Below, piece by piece: positions 28,252-35,547 of a stretch of 64,000 bases of DNA; position 1 is the first letter of the stretch; every line of letters begins with the position of its first letter. Source of the stretch: Mycobacterium sp. IS-1496. Its GTDB lineage: Bacteria; Actinomycetota; Actinomycetes; Mycobacteriales; Mycobacteriaceae. The position numbers were made by a program, and so were the translations under genes. The stretch spans positions 120,084 to 184,083 of the forward strand of contig NZ_LQIU01000067.1 of NCBI RefSeq assembly GCF_001499995.1, read 5' to 3'. The notes beneath the pieces are model-generated. The model searched no databases and was not told the DNA's origin. It saw nothing but the letters and a program-made list of their open reading frames with translations.

Positions 28252-30036
28252 TCACTCCACCGTCACCGATTTGGCGAGGTTACGCGGCTTGTCCACGTCG
28301 CGGCCCAGCGTGAGCGCCGAGGTCCGGGCGAAGATCTGCAACGGGATCGCACTCTGCAGCGGGCCCCACGGCGCGACCGGGTCCTCGATGACCGGCACGC
28401 TACTGCCCGGTGGGCCGATTCGCACGATGCGTCCGCCGCGAGCCTGCACTTCGGCGATGTTCGTGGCCAGCTTCGGGTCGCCGTTGTCCACGACGATCAC
28501 CGGTGTGCCGTCGCTGATGAGCGCGAGCGGCCCGTGCTTGAGCTCACCGGCCGGATAGTGCTCCGCCCAGCGGTAGGTGAGTTCCTTGAGTTTGAGGGCG
28601 CCTTCGGCGGCGTAGGGCAGACCTGACCCGCGGGCGATGAAGACGTAACCCGATGCGCCGATGCACTCATCGGCCAACGGGGGGACGACGCTCTTGGCGA
28701 CTGTCTCGGCCCGTGCGAGTTGATCGGGTATCCGCCGCAGTTCGTCGACGAGCGCGGCCGCGCGGGCACGGGATATCCGGTCGAACGCGACGAGTGCCGA
28801 AAGCGTCAGCGCCACACCGGCGATGACCTGACAGGTGAACGTCTTGGTGGCCGCGACACCGATCTCCGGTCCGGCCGCGCAGTGGATGACACCGTTCGCC
28901 CGACGGCCCAGGGTCGAATGCGGGCTGTTCGTCACGGCGAGTATCGAGCAGCCCTCGGCCACCCGGGTGTCGATGGCGTGCAGGACGTCGGCCGTTTCGC
29001 CGGACTGGCTGATCGCCAGGCACAGGGTGCGGGGTTCGGGTGCGTCCATGCCGGCTTCACTGGCGACGCACCGGGTGACGGGCAGCCCGGACAGGCGGTG
29101 CACCGCGTTGCCGATCACCATTCCGGCGTTCAGCGATGTGCCGCAGGCGATCACCTGTAGCCGGTCGAACGGCGCCAGGCCGAGGTCGGTCCACAGGGTG
29201 CCGTCGGCGACGCCGCCCGCGAGGTCGTCGAGCACCCGGGCGGCAGCCGCGGGTTGTTCGTCGATCTCCTTCGCCATGTGGTCGGCGTAGCCGTTGAGGT
29301 CGGCATCACCGCTGCGCCATATGCACCGCACCATGGTCGGTGGTACCCGCCCGGCGCCGGGGGAGGCCGGGTCGGTCGCGGTCAGTTCGATCACGTCGTC
29401 GTCGTCGAGCACCTGGAACTCGTCGACCCAGTCGGCGATGGCGGCGATGTCGCTGGCGGCGAAGACGCCGTGGGCGGTGCGGGCGACCAGCAGGGGTGAG
29501 CCGCTGGCCGCCACGACGATGCGGCCGGTGCCGCGTTCGAGGACCGCGAGAGCCCAGGTGCCCTCGGCCGCGGCCAAGGCGTTGTGCACCGCGGTCCGGA
29601 GATCGTCGGTGATCAGCAACTCGTCCTCGATCAGATGAGCCAGGACTTCGCTGTCGACACCCGAGGTGAAGCGATGACCCGCTTCGGTGAGGGCGGCGCG
29701 CAGCCGGTCCCCGTTCTCGATGGTTCCGTTGTGCACCAGACTGATTCGCCCCGAGCAGTCGTTGTGGGGATGCGCGTTCTCCTCGGTCACCGGGCCGTGG
29801 GTGGCCCACCGGGTGTGGCCGATGCCTGCGCCGTCGAGTTCGGATCCCGTCCACGTGCGGAGCTGGTGTTCGAGAGCGGCGATCCGTCCCGTGGTCCGCA
29901 CCCGTGCGGTGTCTCCGCCGATGGTGCGCACCGCCACGCCCACCGAGTCGTACCCCCGGTACTCCAGTCGACGAAGCGCGGTGAGCAGATACTCTGCGGC
30001 CGGCCGTTGTGTCCGGCACGCGATGATGCCGCACAT
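28252..30036 (-). CDS. glmS: Glucosamine-6-phosphate synthase (isomerising), accessory copy
   Basis: A 594-residue enzyme that makes glucosamine-6-phosphate from fructose-6-phosphate and glutamine. The N-terminal glutaminase begins at M-C-G-I-I-A with the nucleophile Cys2 and carries L-E-Y-R-G-Y-D-S; two SIS isomerase domains follow and the protein ends in the canonical P-R-N-L-A-K-S-V-T-V-E. Mycobacteria normally have one housekeeping glmS in a different context, so this is probably a dedicated second copy feeding the adjacent polymer synthase. The ATG (30036) overlaps the stop of a small leader ORF (TGATG) and has no good ribosome-binding site of its own. A longer frame upstream is rejected because Cys2 must follow Met. 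Confidence 0.92.
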   Translation of the reverse strand: MCGIIACRTQRPAAEYLLTALRRLEYRGYDSVGVAVRTIGGDTARVRTTGRIAALEHQLRTWTGSELDGAGIGHTRWATHGPVTEENAHPHNDCSGRISLVHNGTIENGDRLRAALTEAGHRFTSGVDSEVLAHLIEDELLITDDLRTAVHNALAAAEGTWALAVLERGTGRIVVAASGSPLLVARTAHGVFAASDIAAIADWVDEFQVLDDDDVIELTATDPASPGAGRVPPTMVRCIWRSGDADLNGYADHMAKEIDEQPAAAARVLDDLAGGVADGTLWTDLGLAPFDRLQVIACGTSLNAGMVIGNAVHRLSGLPVTRCVASEAGMDAPEPRTLCLAISQSGETADVLHAIDTRVAEGCSILAVTNSPHSTLGRRANGVIHCAAGPEIGVAATKTFTCQVIAGVALTLSALVAFDRISRARAAALVDELRRIPDQLARAETVAKSVVPPLADECIGASGYVFIARGSGLPYAAEGALKLKELTYRWAEHYPAGELKHGPLALISDGTPVIVVDNGDPKLATNIAEVQARGGRIVRIGPPGSSVPVIEDPVAPWGPLQSAIPLQIFARTSALTLGRDVDKPRNLAKSVTVE

Positions 30037-30089
30037 CAGCGGCGTCGCGATCGTGAATTCGCCGCCCCGGCGGCTCGGTTGTCGAACAT
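30036..30089 (-). CDS. 17-residue leader ORF coupled to glmS
   Basis: ATG at 30089 with AAGGGGG 6 nt upstream encodes a short peptide (starts M-F-D-N-R-A-A-G, ends S-R-S-R-R-R) whose TGA overlaps the glmS ATG by one base. glmS itself lacks a Shine-Dalgarno site, so re-initiation from this ORF would supply translation. The peptide ends in an arginine-rich run. Too short for homology; the evidence is ribosome-binding site plus overlap. Confidence 0.5.
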   Translation of the reverse strand: MFDNRAAGAANSRSRRR

Positions 30090-30124
30090 GTTGTCCCCCT
30101 TGATTATTGTTGTGACAGCTCGGG

Positions 30125-31162
30125 TCATTCCCCGGTCGCGTCGTCCTTCGGCCCGTTGTCGGCCGGCGGTTCGTTGTCCGGTTCGGTGCGGGTGGTCCCC
30201 TGTGACGGGTCCGGGTCCGGGTCGGCGGTGGGCGTGTCGTCCACCGCGGACTCCTCGGGTTCGAGGTCGGTGATGTCCTCGACCACGTCGATCGGGTCGA
30301 GGTCGACGACGGGCTCGTTCTGCGACGTGCTCTCCGTGCCTGGATCGTCCAACGGCGTGGGGGTCGGGTCGGTCGACGTCGCCGCCACGGTTGCTGTCTG
30401 GGACACGACGACATCGGTGAACGCCGGTGCGGAGACAGCTTCGGTCTGGTGGGTCGGAGTGAAATCGGGCGTCGTCGGCGGGTCGGCGGGTGGGGGCTCG
30501 GGTGGCGGGGCCGCTGCCCGTTCGGCGCCGGGCTGTGCCATCGCAGCCGTCGTCCCCGCGGCATCGGCAGGTCCGGCCGCCGCCCCCACGAGTAGATCGA
30601 GGGATCGGAGCACCACGGGCCACACCTTGGTGACCAGCCCCGGTGAGCCGGTCACGAGAAGCGCCGGGAGCTCGCCCTCGAGGAACTCCAACAACATCAG
30701 CAGTGCGGGCAGCACGCCCTGGTCGAGACCGGGCGGTGTGCTGCCCCACCCTCCGTGGCCTCCGCCGGCGATCATCGGCATGAAGCGCGCCAACGTGTTC
30801 AGCGCCAGCATGAGATTCGGCAACCCGTAGGCGGCGGCGAAGTCGTCCAGCGTCTCGGCCGGGATCTCGGCCACCGCTGCGGCCATCGCAGGGTCGCCTT
30901 CCAGCAACGCCTCCAGGGTCGCCTGCAGCGCGACGGCGGACAGGTCGCCGTCGAGGTAGTGGTCGGCGAGTTGTACGAGGAGGGGATCCGCCGCCTGCTG
31001 TGACTGGGTGCGGTTCTCTTCGGAAGGGAACAGGTCGAGAAGACGTGAGTCGCCGGGGATCGGGTACAGCGAGGCGCTGATCGCGAGACCCACCGACACC
31101 ACGGAGGCGGCGATGACCCGCTTGTTGCCACGTCGCGCCGGGGAAGCTTCTTGTTCCAGCAT
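30125..31162 (-). CDS. Exported Pro/Asp/Thr-rich protein of unknown function
   Basis: A 345-residue protein not recognised from any family. Residues 1-14 are basic, 15-32 hydrophobic (V-I-A-A-S-V-V-S-V-G-L-A) and act as a signal or membrane anchor. Residues 35-205 are a helical region rich in Leu and Ala with a Gly-rich break (A-G-G-G-H-G-G-W-G). The last 140 residues are low-complexity, acidic, Pro/Thr/Asp-rich and disordered, like a cell-wall-spanning tether. It sits immediately upstream of glmS (88 nt) on the same strand, at the head of the amino-sugar polymer cluster. A surface or wall-associated accessory protein is the reasonable guess. Confidence 0.6.
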   Translation of the reverse strand: MLEQEASPARRGNKRVIAASVVSVGLAISASLYPIPGDSRLLDLFPSEENRTQSQQAADPLLVQLADHYLDGDLSAVALQATLEALLEGDPAMAAAVAEIPAETLDDFAAAYGLPNLMLALNTLARFMPMIAGGGHGGWGSTPPGLDQGVLPALLMLLEFLEGELPALLVTGSPGLVTKVWPVVLRSLDLLVGAAAGPADAAGTTAAMAQPGAERAAAPPPEPPPADPPTTPDFTPTHQTEAVSAPAFTDVVVSQTATVAATSTDPTPTPLDDPGTESTSQNEPVVDLDPIDVVEDITDLEPEESAVDDTPTADPDPDPSQGTTRTEPDNEPPADNGPKDDATGE

Positions 31163-31499
31163 GGTCGTCCCTCCTCAGCGCGGTATAGGCGCGTGCTGAC
31201 GCGCCGCTGTCCCGCGAGATCCACCCCGAGTTCGCTTCCGCCCCGAGCAAGAAGTTTGCTATTGGAAGCTACCGTGTATGACGGTATGCAGATACTGCTC
31301 CCTCGCCAGCGGGTAGGCAATCCTGAAATAAACCTTAGAAGTGCACTTTTCGCACGTTCATGCGTTCAGGTGACAAGGCGTTCATCCGATCGGACGACAC
31401 GCTTATGGACGGTATGCACAGTTTGACGCATTTGCCGAAATTGAGGCGTGGCGTCAGTTGTGGCGAGCCGTCCCGGCGCTCGGGCGGCGCCGGGCAACA
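31163..31499. promoter_or_regulatory. AT-richer intergenic region: promoter and repeats upstream of the exported-protein gene
   Basis: This 337-nt gap between the LuxR-type gene and the exported protein is visibly lower in GC than its surroundings. It holds a perfect inverted repeat ACCGT-gtatg-ACGGT (31271-31285) and an 11-nt direct repeat GACGGTATGCA at 31280-31290 and 31408-31418. These look like regulator binding sites for the polymer cluster, with the adjacent LuxR protein the natural candidate. No coding sequence is seen. Confidence 0.45.
31472..31494 (-). terminator. Hairpin just after the LuxR-type regulator gene
   Basis: CCCGGCG and CGCCGGG form a perfect 7-bp stem with a 9-nt loop, starting 5 nt beyond the regulator's stop codon on the minus strand. 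It probably separates regulator transcription from the polymer genes. Confidence 0.5.
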
Positions 31500-32183
31500 T
31501 CACAGATCGTCGACGCTGAGAATGCCGTCCTGGATCGCCCTGGCGATCAGGGCGGCCTTGGTGTGGGCGGGCCGACCTATTGCTGCGTATTTCGCCCGCA
31601 CCCGCTGCAGGTGTGTGCGGACCGTGGACGGTTCGATGAACAGACGTTGACCCACCACGTCCTTGTTCTCGGTCTGGAACCATGCGACGAGTACCTCGCG
31701 CTCACGTCTCGTGAGATGAGGTCGTCCGCCGGTGCGGTCGCGGAGCAGTGCCGCGGCCATCCTCGGGGCGACGTGCGGCGTGGTGCTGCGCGCCGCGTAG
31801 ATCGCGTCGCGTAGATGGGTGCCGCTTTCGGATTTCGCCACGAACGTGAAGGCTCCGTGGTCCAGGCAGGTCAGGATGATCTCGTCGGTCGCCAGGTACG
31901 AGTAGACGATGACGCGGTGTCCGCCGGCGCAGATCGCGTGAAGCGAATCGAAATCCGGTGCCTGTTCGTCGTATTTGAGCGCCAACAGGACGACGTCGAC
32001 GGTCGGATCCGCCTCGGGGTAGGCCGCGATGAATTCCGACGGATCCGTGAAATGGCCTACGATCTTGATCGGCGGCACGCTGCCGATCAGCCAGTGTTCG
32101 ATGCCGGCGTGCACCACGGCCTGCCGATCGACGACCACGATCGACACGGCCGGCTCACCATGGCCCCCCGATGAGACCGGCAT
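31500..32183 (-). CDS. LuxR/NarL-type regulator with atypical receiver domain
   Basis: A 227-residue regulator. Residues 12-130 have a receiver-like fold with the acidic position Asp19 and the conserved Lys117. The phosphoacceptor site, however, reads V-V-L-L-A-L-K: Ala68 stands where Asp is expected. The C-terminal LuxR helix-turn-helix is intact (L-T-R-R-E-R-E-V-L, then S-T-V-R-T-H-L-Q-R-V-R-A-K-Y-A), followed by the R-P-A-H-T-K-A-A-L-I-A-R-A tail seen in a mycobacterial subgroup. It therefore probably works without phosphorylation, perhaps by ligand or protein contact. AAAGGAGG sits 6 nt before the ATG. No partner kinase is nearby. Likely controls the adjacent polymer cluster. Confidence 0.82.
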   Translation of the reverse strand: MPVSSGGHGEPAVSIVVVDRQAVVHAGIEHWLIGSVPPIKIVGHFTDPSEFIAAYPEADPTVDVVLLALKYDEQAPDFDSLHAICAGGHRVIVYSYLATDEIILTCLDHGAFTFVAKSESGTHLRDAIYAARSTTPHVAPRMAAALLRDRTGGRPHLTRREREVLVAWFQTENKDVVGQRLFIEPSTVRTHLQRVRAKYAAIGRPAHTKAALIARAIQDGILSVDDL

Positions 32184-32538
32184 CTTCGGCCTCCTTTGCC
32201 AAAAAGCGATCTGTGTGTATCAAAGCACTTGTGTCTGACGCTGTCACTTTGTTGCCTGTTTCGTAGTCGAAGGTGCTTTTCATCGCAACTGCGGTCTGGC
32301 CTCTACCCGGTACGCTGCACTCAACAGGCATGTACATCCGTCTTGAAGCGCCTTTTACTTTCCAAATAACACGCGTGTCCCGATCGACAGAGCCAGGCGG
32401 GGAATCCGCGTGATGGAATGCCGTTAGATTTGCTATTGATCGATGTTGATGGCCGATCTCGATCAAAGTCGACTCCGGACAGAACTTTGCCGCTGACCGG
32501 TGATCGTATCGGCCGTTGTCGTGTGAGACGCTGCCCGG
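32184..32538. other. Non-coding AT-rich gap between LuxR-type regulator and cobD
   Basis: A 355-nt region of noticeably lower GC than the flanking genes, containing the regulator's promoter and the right border of the accessory block. I see no convincing gene; an open frame on the minus strand through it lacks codon bias and homology. No cobalamin-riboswitch core is present before cobD. Confidence 0.5.
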
Positions 32539-33489
32539 GTGTTCATGCCGACCACGCGTGCCCGCGCCGCGGGGATCGCCGCCGGACTGCTGGCCGACGC
32601 ACTGTTGGGAGATCCGCGTCGCGGCCACCCGGTCGCCGGATTCGGTCGCGCCGCAGCGCAATGGGAACGTGTCAGTTACGCCGACTCCCGGTGGGCCGGG
32701 GCGGTGCACACCGGTGCGTTGCTGACCGCACTCGCCGCCGGCGGCCTCACCGCGCAGCGGGCGGCGCGCCCGTGCCCCCTGGCGACCGCCGCGCTCACCG
32801 CGGCCGCCACCTTCGTCGCGGTGGGTGGCACCTCGCTGTGCCGGGTGGGTGACGAACTGTCGGCGGTGCTCGACGCCGGTGACGTCGACGGCGGCCGCGG
32901 CCTGCTGCCGTCACTGTGCGGCCGTGATCCGGCGGTGCTCGACGCGCCGGGCCTGACCCGCGCTGCCGCGGAGTCGATCGCCGAGAACACTTCTGACGCC
33001 CAGGTGGCGCCGCTGCTGTGGGCGGCCGTCGCCGGCGTGCCGGGTCTGCTGGTGTACCGGGGAGCGAACACGCTGGACGCGATGATCGGCAACCGCTCTC
33101 CGCGGTATGACCGATTCGGCTGGGCCGCAGCACGACTCGACGACGTCTTGAACTACCTGCCGGCTCGGGTGACCGGGATGCTGACGGTACTGTGCGCGCC
33201 GGTGGTGGGCGGCGCTCCGGCCGCAGCGTTGCGAGCCTGGTGGCGTGACGCCCGCAGGCATCCCAGCCCGAACGCCGGCGTCGCCGAAGCGGCGTTCGCC
33301 GGTGCGCTGGGGGTGCGGCTGGGCGGACCCACGCAGTACGCCCACGAACTGGAGATCAGACCCACCCTCGGTGACGGGCGCAGCCCCGTCGTGGCCGACC
33401 TGCGGCGGGCGGTACGGCTGTCACGGGCGGTGCAGGCGGCCGCTGGGGTGCTCGCGGTGACGGTGGCGGTTCAGCGCCGCCGGCCGTAG
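32539..33489 (+). CDS. cobD: Adenosylcobinamide-phosphate synthase (CobD/CbiB)
   Basis: A 316-residue membrane enzyme that attaches aminopropanol phosphate to adenosylcobyric acid late in cobalamin synthesis. It shows L-L-A-D-A-L-L-G-D-P near the N-terminus, E-S-I-A-E-N-T-S-D in the middle and the A-N-T-L-D-A-M-I-G-N signature, all typical of CbiB/CobD, with several hydrophobic segments. The GTG at 32539 is used; an ATG two codons in is the alternative. It overlaps the convergent SURF1 gene by 19 bp at the 3' end. Matches Rv2236c. Confidence 0.92.
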   Translation: MFMPTTRARAAGIAAGLLADALLGDPRRGHPVAGFGRAAAQWERVSYADSRWAGAVHTGALLTALAAGGLTAQRAARPCPLATAALTAAATFVAVGGTSLCRVGDELSAVLDAGDVDGGRGLLPSLCGRDPAVLDAPGLTRAAAESIAENTSDAQVAPLLWAAVAGVPGLLVYRGANTLDAMIGNRSPRYDRFGWAAARLDDVLNYLPARVTGMLTVLCAPVVGGAPAAALRAWWRDARRHPSPNAGVAEAAFAGALGVRLGGPTQYAHELEIRPTLGDGRSPVVADLRRAVRLSRAVQAAAGVLAVTVAVQRRRP

Positions 33490-34295
33490 CGGTCGGCGAG
33501 TTTGTCTTGCGGGGTGGCGGGCGCCTTGGACTTTGCGGCGGACTCCGCGGCCGCCTTGTCGCGGCGGCGCTGGCGGATCTCGGCGTAGATGAAGTAGCCC
33601 AGGCCGATCGGCGCGATGATGCCGAAGGCGATCCACTGGATCCCGTAGGACAGGAACGGGCCGGCGTCGAGGTGCGGCAGACCGATCACCCCGAGTCCAC
33701 CGGGCTGATCCTCGACCAACTGCAGATAGGAGCCGGCCAGCGGAACACCGGTCAGCGCGGAGATCTGGCCGGGGTTGATCGCGTACACCTGCACGGTGCC
33801 GTTCTCCCGCAACGGTTCCTTGCCCGCCGGGACGGGTTCCGCGTCGCGCAGCCGTGCGGTGATGGTCACCGGCTCGGTGGGGGCCGGTGCGATCGGCGGC
33901 ACCTCCATGCCCTGTTCGGGTTTGACGTAGCCGCGGTCGACCAGCACGGTCGGCCCGCCGTCGACGGCGAACGGCACCAGCACCTCGTAGGCCGGATCAC
34001 CCTCGATCACCCGCAGGCGGGCCAGCACCTGCGCGTCGGACAGGTAGCGCCCGGTGGCGGTGACCCGTTGCCACTGTTCGTCCGGAGCGGCGGAATCCTG
34101 CCGGGGCAGCACCGATGTCAGCGGCACCGGTTGCGCGGTCACCGAGCGGGCGATCTGGTCGTTCTCCCGCGAGGTCGTGGTGTTCTTGCCCAGCTGCCAG
34201 GGCGCCAACACGGTGAAGCACAGGTAGGCGAAGGCGAGCACCACCACGTACAGCGCCAGCCACGCCGGCCGCAAGAGGAATGCCCAGCGCTTCAT
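33471..34295 (-). CDS. SURF1-family cytochrome oxidase assembly protein
   Basis: A 274-residue protein with two membrane helices, near residues 8-30 (W-L-A-L-Y-V-V-V-L-A-F) and 222-243 (I-Q-W-I-A-F-G-I-I-A-P-I-G), enclosing an exported loop with the SURF1 motif G-R-Y-L. SURF1 proteins help insert heme a/metal into aa3-type cytochrome c oxidase. A basic C-terminal tail follows. The ATG overlaps the ptpA stop (TGATG). Matches Rv2235. Confidence 0.87.
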   Translation of the reverse strand: MKRWAFLLRPAWLALYVVVLAFAYLCFTVLAPWQLGKNTTTSRENDQIARSVTAQPVPLTSVLPRQDSAAPDEQWQRVTATGRYLSDAQVLARLRVIEGDPAYEVLVPFAVDGGPTVLVDRGYVKPEQGMEVPPIAPAPTEPVTITARLRDAEPVPAGKEPLRENGTVQVYAINPGQISALTGVPLAGSYLQLVEDQPGGLGVIGLPHLDAGPFLSYGIQWIAFGIIAPIGLGYFIYAEIRQRRRDKAAAESAAKSKAPATPQDKLADRYGRRR

Positions 34296-34795
34296 CAGCT
34301 CGCGATACCCCGGATGGCGAGCTGTTCGTCGACCCAGTCGTGCAGGCCGGGCAGCGACGCCTCGATCACTGTGAACACGTCCTCGAAATCGTCCTGTGTG
34401 CCGTAGTACGGATCCTCGACGTCGAGCGGATGCGCCGCCGAGCGCGGATCGAACGAGCGCAGCATGCGCAGCCGTCCGGGCGGCACCCCCAGCTCGGTCA
34501 GCATCCGGAGGTGGTTGCGGCCGAGCGCGACAACCAGATCGGCGGCGAGGTGGCGGTCGTCGACCTGGGCGGCCTCGTGGCAGCTCGGGTATCCGTGCGC
34601 GCGCAGCACGTGGACCGCCCGCCGGTCGGCGGGATCACCGGCATGCCAGCCCCCGGTGCCCGCACTGCTCACCCGGACCGCGCCGGACAGCCCGCGCTCG
34701 GAGATCTGGTGGGCGAACATCTTCTCCGCCATCGGCGAGCGGCAGATGTTGCCCGAGCAGACGAACGTGATGTGCAACGGCCCCGACTCAGACAC
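34295..34795 (-). CDS. ptpA: Low-molecular-weight protein tyrosine phosphatase PtpA
   Basis: A 166-residue phosphatase with the P-loop C-x5-R-S near its N-terminus (V-C-S-G-N-I-C-R-S-P) and the general-acid Asp in D-V-E-D-P-Y-Y. In M. tuberculosis PtpA is secreted into macrophages and blocks phagosome acidification; in an environmental species the substrate may be endogenous. The GTG start at 34795 lies inside the ptkA 3' end (8-bp overlap), so kinase and phosphatase are co-translated. Confidence 0.92.
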   Translation of the reverse strand: MSESGPLHITFVCSGNICRSPMAEKMFAHQISERGLSGAVRVSSAGTGGWHAGDPADRRAVHVLRAHGYPSCHEAAQVDDRHLAADLVVALGRNHLRMLTELGVPPGRLRMLRSFDPRSAAHPLDVEDPYYGTQDDFEDVFTVIEASLPGLHDWVDEQLAIRGIAS

Positions 34796-35465
34796 CCAGC
34801 ACCTCCCGCAGGTCGGTGACGTCGGCCACGTGCGCGAGCACCGGCACCGGGGTGGGCTCCGCGAAGTCGGCACGGCCGTAGCCCCAGCCGACCACCACGG
34901 TGTCGATGCCGTGCGCCGCGGCGCCCTCGACGTCGTGCCAACGGTCTCCGACCATCACCACCCGGTCCGGCAGCGGTTCCAGCCGGGCCAGTGCGGAGGC
35001 CACGACGTCGGCCTTGACCGCGCGGGTGCCGTCCGGGCTGGCGCCCGCGATCACCTCGAAGAACCCGTCCAGGCCGAAGTGGGCCAGGATGCGCTGCGCC
35101 GTCGGCTCGGCCTTGGACGTCGCCACGGCCAGGCGAACCCCCGCCGACTGCAGATCGGCCAGCAGTGCCGGGATGCCGTCGAACGTGCGGTTCATCGCCC
35201 AGCCCCGCGAGGTGTAGTCGGCCCGATAGGCCGCGATCGCCGCGTCAGCCCGCTCGCCGAGCCCGAGGGAGCGCAGAGTGTGATGCATCGGTGGGCCCAC
35301 GATGCGGCCGGTCAGATCGCCCTCGGGAACCGGCGCCCCGACCTCGCTCAGCGCATGCCGAAAGCTCGAGACGATGCCCTCCGCCGAATCGGTCAGCGTG
35401 CCGTCCAGATCGAACAGCACGAGCTGCGGGCGGGTGGCGGTGGAACGGGCGATCGTGTCGGTCAC
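34788..35465 (-). CDS. ptkA: HAD-family protein, PtkA-type tyrosine kinase partner of PtpA
   Basis: A 225-residue HAD-superfamily protein with D-L-D-G-T near the N-terminus, the S/T motif in V-A-T-S-K-A-E, and G-D-R-W-H-D-V-E-G near the C-terminus, that is all four HAD motifs. Its M. tuberculosis counterpart Rv2232 (PtkA) autophosphorylates on tyrosine and phosphorylates PtpA, but it carries an extra N-terminal region that is absent here. The intact HAD motifs mean that phosphatase activity is also possible. It overlaps ptpA by 8 bp. Confidence 0.82.
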   Translation of the reverse strand: MTDTIARSTATRPQLVLFDLDGTLTDSAEGIVSSFRHALSEVGAPVPEGDLTGRIVGPPMHHTLRSLGLGERADAAIAAYRADYTSRGWAMNRTFDGIPALLADLQSAGVRLAVATSKAEPTAQRILAHFGLDGFFEVIAGASPDGTRAVKADVVASALARLEPLPDRVVMVGDRWHDVEGAAAHGIDTVVVGWGYGRADFAEPTPVPVLAHVADVTDLREVLGV

Positions 35466-35535
35466 GCCCCCATTCTCCCCGAAGTCCTCCGCGGGGTTCG
35501 CGGGGTCGTCCGGCCTGACCTCCCGCCCCGCGCAC

Positions 35536-35541
35536 TACTGT
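35536..35541 (+). promoter_or_regulatory. cobC: -10 box (TACTGT) of leaderless cobC operon
   Basis: TACTGT matches TANNNT and is followed by 6 nt and the GTG start of cobC at 35548. This supports the GTG as the true start. Confidence 0.5.
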
Positions 35542-35547
35542 CGTGCT

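Noticed and set aside
30040..30564. A longer glmS frame extending about 175 codons upstream
   Set aside because: The extension is Arg/Pro-rich antisense-type sequence over the exported-protein gene, and GlmS needs Cys as residue 2 right after Met.
32184..32538. Possible cobalamin riboswitch before cobD
   Set aside because: A GGGAATCCGCG stretch is present but the conserved GCCACTG core and surrounding B12-box pattern are not.
32184..32538. Duplicate of the tRNA-Val 3' end as an attachment site for the accessory block
   Set aside because: No copy of the tRNA 3' sequence was found by eye in this gap, and no integrase gene is in the block.
32155..32709. A 184-residue open frame on the minus strand across the LuxR-cobD gap
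   Set aside because: No homologous look, biased composition and overlap with cobD; treated as a chance frame.
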